This document shows positions 1 to 4,551 of a stretch of 6,348 bases of DNA, piece by piece. Below the pieces are notes generated by a model. That model did not search any database. It had not been told where the DNA came from and was given only the letters and a program-made list of their open reading frames with translations. The DNA comes from Phyllobacteriaceae bacterium UBA1940 (GTDB taxonomy: Bacteria > Pseudomonadota > Alphaproteobacteria > Rhizobiales > Rhizobiaceae): positions 1 to 6,348 of the forward strand of contig DDFA01000085.1 of the NCBI GenBank assembly GCA_002336975.1. Direction: 5' to 3'. Position numbers and translations under genes: made by a program. The stretch's first letter is position 1; every line of letters starts with the position of its first letter.

Positions 1-35
1 TCGCCGCGATTGGCGATCAGCAGGGTGCGGATCAT
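1..35 (-). CDS. Biotin carboxylase (acyl-CoA carboxylase alpha subunit), N-terminal fragment
   Basis: Only the first 12 codons are inside the window, reading MIRTLLIANRGE on the minus strand. This is the classic opening of the biotin carboxylase domain (start of the pre-ATP-grasp fold) in alpha subunits of acetyl-, propionyl-, methylcrotonyl- and geranyl-CoA carboxylases. Such subunits carboxylate biotin with ATP and bicarbonate and usually carry the biotin carrier domain at their C terminus, which cannot be seen here. The gene is the fourth in the operon, after the matching carboxyltransferase and the acyl-CoA dehydrogenase, so by context it is the AtuF-like partner of the beta subunit. The ATG is preceded by only a weak Shine-Dalgarno (GGGTGG, about 7 nt away). 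The family assignment is firm. The substrate (geranyl-CoA rather than another acyl-CoA) is inferred from the neighbours. Confidence 0.85.
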   Translation of the reverse strand, partial: MIRTLLIANRG

Positions 36-71
36 CGCACGCCACCCGAATTGTGAGTGCCGTTCGCGGAA

Positions 72-168
72 CCACCCCCACCCCGTACCCCTCCCCTCAA
101 GGGGGATGGGAATGCGAGACGTTCACGCACCCCTCCCCCTTGAGGGGAGGGGTACGGGGCGGGGGTAG
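72..168. repeat. C/G-rich palindromic intergenic repeat
   Basis: Two 35-base arms (72-106 and 134-168) are inverted copies with 33 of 35 positions pairing (mismatches at 73/167 and 80/160), separated by a 27-base loop. Each arm holds a smaller near-palindrome of the form CCCCT-CA-AGGGG. It fills most of the gap between the acyl-CoA dehydrogenase stop (191) and the biotin carboxylase start (35), so on the operon mRNA it would form one long hairpin just before the last visible gene. It encodes nothing and has no T-tract, so it is not a typical intrinsic terminator. It looks like a dispersed rhizobial palindromic element. Membership of a multicopy family is inferred from style, since only one copy is in this window. 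Confidence 0.8.
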
Positions 169-190
169 ATTCCAAATCCCTCATCCGAAC

Positions 191-1354
191 TTACCGCGCC
201 TTGTTGCTGGTGCCGGGAAGCGTTCCCTCCAGCTTGCAGATGATGCCCAGCATCACCTCGTCGGCGCCGCCGCCGATCGAGATCAGCCGTGTGTCGCGAA
301 ACGCCCGCGACACCGGATTGTCGGCGGTGTAGCCCATGCCGCCCCAGTATTGCAGGCACGAATCGGTCAGTTCGCGCGCCAGCCGCCCGACCTTCAGCTT
401 GGCCATCGACGCCAGCCGCGTCACGTCCCTGCCCGCGACATACTGCTCGACCGCCGACCAGCCGAGCGCCCGCAGCGCCTCGACTTCGGTGCGCAGTTCC
501 GCCAGCCGGTAGTGCACCACCTGGTTGTCGAGGATCGGCTTGCCGAACGCCTGCCGGTCGCGGGTGTATTCAATGGTCAGGTCGATCACCCGGTCGAACC
601 CCTTGATCGCGCTGATCACCGCATAGAGCCGCTCCTCCTGGAACTGCAGCATCTGCATGGTGAAGCCCATGCCCTCCTGGCCGATGATGTTGTTGGCCGG
701 CACCCGTACCTCGTCGAAGAACAGCTGCGCGGTGTCGGACGAATCCATGCCGATCTTGTGGATTTTTTCGCGCGTGATCCCCCTGGCGTCCATTGGCACG
801 CAGATCAGCGACTTGTTCTTGTGCGCCGGCCCGTCCGACGTGTTGGCCAGCAGGCAGCACCAGTCAGCCATCATGCCGTTGGTGATCCACATCTTGACGC
901 CATTGATCACCAGATCGTCCCCATCGCGCCGCGCCGTGGTTTTCACCGCCGCCACGTCCGAACCGCCGCCAGGCTCCGACACGCCAAGGCACGACACCAC
1001 GTCGCCGGCGATCGACGGCGCCAGGAAATTGCGTTTCAGCCGGTCCGACCCGAACCGGTTCAGCGCCGGCGTCGACATGTCGGTGTGCACGCCGATCCCC
1101 ATGCCGACGCCGCCGCAGTGGATCGCACCGAGTTCTTCCGCCATCACCATCGAATAGGAGAAGTCGAGCCCGAGCCCGCCATAGTCCGGATCGTATTTGA
1201 TCCCCAGCAGCCCGAGATCGCCAAGTTTTTTGAACAGCGCGTGCGAGGGAAACTGCTCCGCCTTCTCCCATTCATCGACATGGGGATTGATTTCGGTCTC
1301 GACGAATTTCGCCACGGTGCGGCGCAAACTCTCGTGTTCCGGCGTAAACTGCAT
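191..1354 (-). CDS. Acyl-CoA dehydrogenase, AtuD/citronellyl-CoA dehydrogenase-like
   Basis: A 387-residue FAD-dependent acyl-CoA dehydrogenase of normal family length, introducing an alpha-beta double bond into an acyl-CoA and passing electrons to electron-transfer flavoprotein. Visible motifs are the N-terminal helical domain (TPEHESLRRTV), the first signature LGVSEPGGGSDVAAV at 123-137, the mid-domain KMWITNG at 154-160, RQAFGKPI at 267-274, and the C-terminal QYWGGMGYTADNPVSR at 335-350. The usual short/medium-chain catalytic Glu (YEGT motif) is replaced by Gly near 362 (ISIGGGADE). A Glu at 241 in QEERL aligns with the helix-G catalytic Glu of isovaleryl- and long-chain acyl-CoA dehydrogenases. 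The chosen ATG has a strong GGAGGA seven bases upstream. An upstream ATG at 1426 would start inside a palindromic repeat and is rejected. The N terminus resembles AtuD as I remember it, and with a GCC-type carboxyltransferase next door citronellyl-CoA is the best substrate guess. Isovaleryl-CoA or another branched acyl-CoA remains possible. Confidence 0.9.
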   Translation of the reverse strand: MQFTPEHESLRRTVAKFVETEINPHVDEWEKAEQFPSHALFKKLGDLGLLGIKYDPDYGGLGLDFSYSMVMAEELGAIHCGGVGMGIGVHTDMSTPALNRFGSDRLKRNFLAPSIAGDVVSCLGVSEPGGGSDVAAVKTTARRDGDDLVINGVKMWITNGMMADWCCLLANTSDGPAHKNKSLICVPMDARGITREKIHKIGMDSSDTAQLFFDEVRVPANNIIGQEGMGFTMQMLQFQEERLYAVISAIKGFDRVIDLTIEYTRDRQAFGKPILDNQVVHYRLAELRTEVEALRALGWSAVEQYVAGRDVTRLASMAKLKVGRLARELTDSCLQYWGGMGYTADNPVSRAFRDTRLISIGGGADEVMLGIICKLEGTLPGTSNKAR

Positions 1355-1360
1355 GTCTGT

Positions 1361-1366
1361 TCCTCC
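1361..1366 (-). promoter_or_regulatory. Ribosome binding site of the acyl-CoA dehydrogenase
   Basis: The minus strand reads GGAGGA here, ending seven bases before the ATG at 1354. It fixes the start of the dehydrogenase and lies just outside the palindromic repeat at 1375-1447, so the repeat has not disrupted translation initiation. Confidence 0.85.
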
Positions 1367-1374
1367 GAATTCAT

Positions 1375-1447
1375 GGGTCGTTGTTCGTTGGTCGTAGGTC
1401 GCACAGCCTGTCCATTCGACCGACAAACAACGACGGACGACCGACCC
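1375..1447. repeat. Palindromic repeat (GGTCGT family), copy A, intergenic
   Basis: This 73-base segment fills the gap between the carboxyltransferase stop codon (1449-1451) and the Shine-Dalgarno of the acyl-CoA dehydrogenase. Its ends mirror each other (GGGTCG at the left, CGACCC at the right). The arms are runs of GTCG/GTTG-type units that pair imperfectly: after a four-base bulge about 15 of 21 positions match between the left arm and the reverse complement of the right arm. Units and ends (minus-strand end ACGACCCA) match the element inside the carboxyltransferase gene at 2221-2283, so I treat them as two members of one family. It would form a hairpin on the operon mRNA and might affect stability or the ratio of the two products. 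No terminator-like T-run is seen. Confidence 0.7.
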
Positions 1448-1448
1448 C

Positions 1449-3110
1449 TCACATCCTTGCCACGCCGAAACTGTTCGGCCGCAATTGTCGCGCCTCGCCG
1501 TCGGCTGCGATCGTCAGGCACATCGCCAGCACGGCGCGTGTGTCGCGCGGATCGATAATGCCGTCGTCCCACAACCTGGCGGTGGCGAACAGCGCCCCCG
1601 ACTGCGCCTCGACGCCGGCGCGGATCATCGCGCCTTGCTTGGCGAGCGCCGCCTCGTCCACCGGTTCGGCGTCGCGCGCCGCCTTGCCGCGCGCCACGAT
1701 CTCCATCACCTTGGCCGCCTGCTCGCCGCCCATCACCGCCGTCCTCGCCGACGGCCAGGAGAAGATGAAGCGCGGCGACAACCCGCGCCCGCACATGCCG
1801 TAATTGCCCGCCCCGTAGGAACCGCCGATGACGAAGGTGAATTTCGCCACCCGCGCATTGGCCACCGCCTGGATCATCTTTGATCCGTGCTTGATCGCCC
1901 CGTCGGCCTCCGCCTGCCTGCCTACCATGTAGCCGGTGGTGTTCTGCAGAAAGACCAGCGGCGTCCCCGTCTGGTCGCACAACTGGATGAACTGCGCCGC
2001 CTTGGTCGAGCCCTGCGGCATGATCGGCCCGTTATTGGCCAGCACGCCGATCCTGTGGCCCTCGACCGTTGCATGCCCGCACACCGTCTCGGAGCCGTAG
2101 TCGCGCTTGAATTCGAGAAAATCCGAGCCGTCGACGATCCGCGCGATCACCTCACGCATATCGAACGGCGTGCGGTCATCGACGGGAACGATGCCCAACA
2201 ATTCTTCAGCGGGATAACGTGGGTCGTCGGTCGTCGATCGTCGGTCGTTGTCGTCACGACCGACGGCCGACGAATAACGACCGCCACCATCCCGACCGGC
2301 TTCGTCCCAGTTCATCAACCGCATGATCTCGCGGCCATAGGCCAGCGCCTGAGCGTCGTCCTCGGCGACATATTCGCCCAGCCCCGTGGTCGACCGGTGC
2401 AGATCCGCGCCGCCCAGTTCCTCGTCGTCGGCGTCCTCGCCGATCGCCGCTTTCACCAGCGGCGGCCCGGCGAGAAATATCTTCGAGCGCCCGCGCACCA
2501 GCACCACGTAGTCCGACAGCCCCGGCAGATAGGCGCCGCCCGCCGTCGACGAACCGTGCACGATGGCGATCTGCGGGATGCCGGCCGCCGACAGCCGCGC
2601 CTGGTTGGCGAAGGAGCGTCCGCCTTCGACGAACATCTCCGCCTGGTAGAGCAGGTTCGCCCCGCCCGATTCGACCAGATAGATCAGCGGCAATTTGTTC
2701 TCGAATGCGATCTCGTGCAGCCTCAGCGCCTTCTTCAGCCCGATCGGCGGCACCGTGCCGCCCTTGATGCCCGAATCCGACGCCGAAACGATGACGCGTT
2801 TGCCCGACACCACGCCGATGCCGGCGATGGTGCCGCCGCCCATGATATTCTTGGCCCCGTCGTCATCATGCATCTTGTAGCCGGCCAGCGTCGCCAGTTC
2901 GAGGAACGGCTCGCCCCGGTCCAGCAGCCGCTCCACCCGCTCGCGCGGCGGCAGTTGCCCGCGCTTTTCGAACATCGCGCGCTTCGACGCCGAATTGTCG
3001 CGCACCGCCGCTTCCAGCCGCCGCACCTCGTCGAGCCTGGCGGCCATCGCCTCGGCATTGGCCTTGAACGCGGCCGAGCGCACGTCGATGACGGTGACGA
3101 TCGTCGGCAT
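1449..3110 (-). CDS. Acyl-CoA carboxyltransferase beta subunit, geranyl-CoA carboxylase (AtuC)-like
   Basis: A 553-residue carboxyltransferase that moves CO2 from carboxybiotin to an acyl-CoA in the cytoplasm, working with the biotin carboxylase encoded downstream. Two crotonase-fold domains are visible. The N domain has GYKMHDD (78-84), SGGANL (148-153), FVEGGRSFANQARLS (160-174) and the oxyanion-type STAGGAY (188-194). The C domain starts near PAEELLGIVP (300-309) and has LQNTTGYMVG (388-397) and GGSYGAGNYGMCGR (429-442). Methylcrotonyl-CoA carboxylases have a PDRDHFGRIF-type segment where this protein has VEGGRSF, which puts Gly163 opposite the specificity Phe; geranyl-CoA carboxylases have Gly there. 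This is the main reason for the AtuC call; a methylcrotonyl- or propionyl-CoA enzyme is less likely. Residues about 277-297 are an Arg/Asp/Ser-rich stretch encoded by a palindromic repeat inserted in frame in the interdomain linker. The ATG shares one base with the upstream SDR stop (TGATG), and GAGGAG lies about 10 bases before it, suggesting translational coupling. Confidence 0.88.
   Translation of the reverse strand: MPTIVTVIDVRSAAFKANAEAMAARLDEVRRLEAAVRDNSASKRAMFEKRGQLPPRERVERLLDRGEPFLELATLAGYKMHDDDGAKNIMGGGTIAGIGVVSGKRVIVSASDSGIKGGTVPPIGLKKALRLHEIAFENKLPLIYLVESGGANLLYQAEMFVEGGRSFANQARLSAAGIPQIAIVHGSSTAGGAYLPGLSDYVVLVRGRSKIFLAGPPLVKAAIGEDADDEELGGADLHRSTTGLGEYVAEDDAQALAYGREIMRLMNWDEAGRDGGGRYSSAVGRDDNDRRSTTDDPRYPAEELLGIVPVDDRTPFDMREVIARIVDGSDFLEFKRDYGSETVCGHATVEGHRIGVLANNGPIMPQGSTKAAQFIQLCDQTGTPLVFLQNTTGYMVGRQAEADGAIKHGSKMIQAVANARVAKFTFVIGGSYGAGNYGMCGRGLSPRFIFSWPSARTAVMGGEQAAKVMEIVARGKAARDAEPVDEAALAKQGAMIRAGVEAQSGALFATARLWDDGIIDPRDTRAVLAMCLTIAADGEARQLRPNSFGVARM
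2221..2283. repeat. Palindromic repeat (GGTCGT family), copy B, in frame inside the carboxyltransferase gene
   Basis: Arms at 2222-2248 and 2256-2282 are inverted copies with 22 of 27 positions pairing, around a 7-base loop (2249-2255). The arms consist of GTCG/GTCGTCG units and share their ends with the intergenic copy at 1375-1447. The element is read through in the carboxyltransferase frame, giving about 21 residues of low-complexity Arg/Asp/Ser/Thr sequence (GRYSSAVGRDDNDRRSTTDD) in the linker between the N and C domains. There is no stop and the frame continues into a conserved domain on both sides, so the gene is most likely still functional. The situation resembles Rickettsia palindromic elements, which also insert in frame into protein genes. 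That this is an insertion is inferred from palindrome structure, odd composition and linker position. Confidence 0.75.
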
Positions 3111-3982
3111 CAGTCCTGCTCCTCGCCCAGCACTCTTGGCGTTGTCGCCCGGTGGAACCCGTCGAACGGTTCGGTCGCGCGGCCTTTCGGCAGCGGAAAC
3201 AGCGCCGAACCCAGCGGCGCGCCGCCGTCGATCGGCACGGTGACGCCGGTGACGAACGCGGCTGCGTCCGACAGCAGGAAGCAGATCACCGAACTGACCT
3301 CCGCCTCGACCCCGATGCGTCCCAGCGGCACATGTTTCTTCAACTGCGGAATCAGCGTCTTGGTCTGGCCTTCATAGGTATCCATGCCCGATGATGCGAT
3401 CCAGCCGGGCGCAACGCAATTAACCCTGACGCTGGCCGGTCCCCATTCATAGGCGGCTGTCCTGGTCAGGTTGACCATGCCGGCGCGCGCCGCGCCCGAA
3501 TGCGCCATGCCCGGCATGCCGCGCCACATGTCGGCGGCCATGTTGACGATGGCTCCGCCATGCGCCTGCATCGACTGCACGAACGCCTCGCGCGCCATAA
3601 GGAAACCGCCGGTCAGATTGTTGGAGACGACCGCCTCGAACCCTTTCTTCGAGATCGCCTGCATCGGCGCGGGAAACTGTCCCCCGGCATTGTTCACCAG
3701 CCCGTCGATGCGCCCGCGCGCTGTCACAACGCCGGCGATCGCCACCTTCACCGCCTCTTCGTCGCGGATGTCGAAGGTGCTCGTCGATGCCGCGCCGCCG
3801 TCTTCGGCGACCTCCGCCGCGACCCGTTCCAGCTTGTCCGCGTTGCGCCCGGTCACCACCACATGCGCGCCAAGGCTCGCCAGTTCATGGGCGACGCAAC
3901 GCCCGATGCCCGAACCGCCGCCGGTGACCACGACCGTGCGCCCGGCGAAGCAGCCGGGCCGCAGCATGCTGGAATATCCCAT
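3110..3982 (-). CDS. Short-chain dehydrogenase/reductase, dienoyl-CoA-reductase-like, non-canonical active site
   Basis: A 290-residue Rossmann-fold SDR and first gene of the catabolic operon. The cofactor motif TGGGSGIG is at 20-27, the adenine-site Asp at 71 (FDIRD), NNAG at 97-100, the structural Asn at 122 (NNLTG) and RVNCVAPG at 186-193. GR at 45-46 after the second beta strand suggests NADP(H). The catalytic residues are unusual. The segment that normally reads S...Y-x-x-x-K is NMAADMWRGMPGMAHSGAAR, so Ser becomes Ala149, Tyr becomes Ser162 and Lys becomes Arg166. Peroxisomal 2,4-dienoyl-CoA reductases also lack the Tyr and share the WGP-RVN-APG layout, so reduction of a dienoyl-CoA is one possibility. 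By position it corresponds to AtuB. About 35 residues extend beyond the usual SDR end at IDGG (251-254). The start is fixed by AAGGAGGAA six bases before the ATG; the next Met (residue 6) lacks a good ribosome site. The stop overlaps the carboxyltransferase start by one base. Confidence 0.88.
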   Translation of the reverse strand: MGYSSMLRPGCFAGRTVVVTGGGSGIGRCVAHELASLGAHVVVTGRNADKLERVAAEVAEDGGAASTSTFDIRDEEAVKVAIAGVVTARGRIDGLVNNAGGQFPAPMQAISKKGFEAVVSNNLTGGFLMAREAFVQSMQAHGGAIVNMAADMWRGMPGMAHSGAARAGMVNLTRTAAYEWGPASVRVNCVAPGWIASSGMDTYEGQTKTLIPQLKKHVPLGRIGVEAEVSSVICFLLSDAAAFVTGVTVPIDGGAPLGSALFPLPKGRATEPFDGFHRATTPRVLGEEQD

Positions 3983-3988
3983 GCGGTT

Positions 3989-3993
3989 CCTCC
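3989..3993 (-). promoter_or_regulatory. Ribosome binding site of the SDR gene
   Basis: The minus strand reads GGAGG (within AAGGAGGAA, 3987-3995), six bases before the ATG at 3982. It is a strong site that favours this start over the Met five codons downstream. Confidence 0.85.
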
Positions 3994-4005
3994 TTCCGCG
4001 TCCCG

Positions 4006-4034
4006 ACGCTAATCGACGTTGACGTAAACGTCAA
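4006..4034 (-). promoter_or_regulatory. Candidate sigma-70 promoter of the catabolic operon
   Basis: On the minus strand TTGACG (4034-4029) is followed after 17 bases by TAGCGT (4011-4006), about 24 bases before the SDR start codon. The -35 box is good and the -10 box is weak (3 of 6). The -35 lies inside the 16-bp dyad at 4019-4034, so a protein bound there would either block RNA polymerase or, if MerR-like, work with a displaced promoter such as TTGATT at 4038-4033 with a 19-base spacer. Exact boxes are uncertain. Confidence 0.4.
4019..4034. promoter_or_regulatory. Perfect dyad operator candidate TTGACGT-AA-ACGTCAA
   Basis: A perfect 7-bp inverted repeat with a 2-bp centre, 36 bases upstream of the SDR start and 93 bases upstream of the divergent SCP2 start. 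Size, symmetry and position are those of a regulator binding site. The sequence resembles, from memory, sites of LiuR-type MerR regulators, which control branched-chain and related acyl-CoA catabolism in proteobacteria. No regulator gene is in the window, so which protein binds is inference. It probably makes the operon inducible by an acyl-CoA or terpenoid intermediate and could act on the divergent gene too. Confidence 0.65.
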
Positions 4035-4127
4035 TCAACTGATATGGGCTTGATCCGGTTCGCCGCCTGTGCGGAACTACCGATAACCGGCGCGCATGAT
4101 GCGGCCAACGACAGCGAGGAGAGTTTC

Positions 4128-4409
4128 ATGAGCGTTCAGGATATCGCAGCTTCGATGAAGGACAAGGTCGCCTCGAGCGGTTTTGACCGTTCGGTGAAAT
4201 TCGACCTCGGCGGCGACGGCGTCATCGTCATCGACGGCGCATCGATCTCGACCGCCGATGCGCCGGCCGACTGCACCATCAAGGTGTCGATGGACGATTT
4301 CAAGGACCTGATTGCAGGCGATCTCAACCCCACCGCCGCCTTCATGCAGGGCAAGCTCAAGATCGAGGGCGACATGTCGGTTGCAATGGCGCTCAGCCAG
4401 CTGTTCTGA
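4128..4409 (+). CDS. SCP2 sterol-binding domain protein
   Basis: A stand-alone SCP2 (sterol carrier protein 2-like) domain of 93 residues, close to the minimal size for the family. The hallmark C-terminal half is clear: IKVSMDDFKDLIAGDLNPTAAF (51-72), then MQGKLKIEGD (73-82) and a short final helix ending SQLF. Such proteins bind sterols, fatty acids or acyl-CoAs in a hydrophobic tunnel and are thought to deliver lipid substrates; there is no signal peptide, so it is cytoplasmic. The ATG follows GAGGAG about seven bases upstream; an in-frame ATG at 4044 has no ribosome site and would add residues unlike the family. It is transcribed away from the acyl-CoA catabolic operon and shares its upstream region, which suggests but does not prove a shared role in handling hydrophobic acyl-CoAs. 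A strong terminator follows the stop. Confidence 0.92.
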   Translation: MSVQDIAASMKDKVASSGFDRSVKFDLGGDGVIVIDGASISTADAPADCTIKVSMDDFKDLIAGDLNPTAAFMQGKLKIEGDMSVAMALSQLF

Positions 4410-4432
4410 CCTTCAGCGCAACAGCAATCCTC

Positions 4433-4461
4433 AAAGGGCCGCGTTCGTCGCGGCCCTTTTT
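4433..4461 (+). terminator. Intrinsic terminator of the SCP2 gene
   Basis: A perfect 11-bp stem (4433-4443 with 4449-4459, AAAGGGCCGCG/CGCGGCCCTTT) with a 5-base TTCGT loop runs into a T-run (4457-4461). It begins 23 bases after the SCP2 stop. On the minus strand the stem also stands downstream of the lyxose isomerase gene, but the T-rich tail there is short (CCCTTTGA), so it is mainly a plus-strand terminator. Confidence 0.93.
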
Positions 4462-4551
4462 ATTTGGGTGGCGGAGTTGGGCCTTTTCGCTCCGATGCAG
4501 GCGATCGCGAACGACTTGATGCTGTCGCAAGGCAGGGTCGCCTACCGCGCC

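Noticed and set aside
72..168. C/G palindrome as an intrinsic terminator of the catabolic operon
   Set aside because: No T-run follows on either strand, and the biotin carboxylase needed by the carboxyltransferase lies immediately beyond it.
1355..1426. N-terminal extension of the acyl-CoA dehydrogenase from an upstream ATG
   Set aside because: The extra 24 residues come from the palindromic repeat and the ribosome site. The GGAGGA seven bases before the ATG at 1354 and the usual family N terminus support the shorter protein.
53..1558. 501-codon open frame on the plus strand
   Set aside because: It is antisense to the acyl-CoA dehydrogenase, runs through two palindromic repeats, and its His/Arg/Pro-rich translation has no family motif. 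High GC makes such shadows common.
1144..1980. 278-codon minus-strand frame spanning the carboxyltransferase/dehydrogenase junction
   Set aside because: It is the wrong frame of both genes, joined through the repeat at 1375-1447; composition is Arg/Gly-rich without motifs.
1375..2283. Spaced repeats as a CRISPR array or a transposon pair bounding a mobile unit
   Set aside because: There are only two copies, diverged and palindromic, with most of a conserved gene between them and no transposase or spacer pattern.
1887..3377. 496-codon open frame on the plus strand
   Set aside because: Antisense to the carboxyltransferase and the end of the SDR, with Arg/His-rich composition and no recognisable domain; the minus-strand frames carry full conserved motifs.
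4044..4127. Longer SCP2 protein from the ATG at 4044
   Set aside because: No ribosome site precedes that ATG, and the added residues do not belong to the SCP2 domain, while GAGGAG sits properly before 4128.
4463..4551. Possible small gene or RNA between the SCP2 terminator and the lyxose isomerase stop
   Set aside because: The 89-base stretch has no start with a ribosome site, no stable hairpin beyond the terminator and no promoter I can support.
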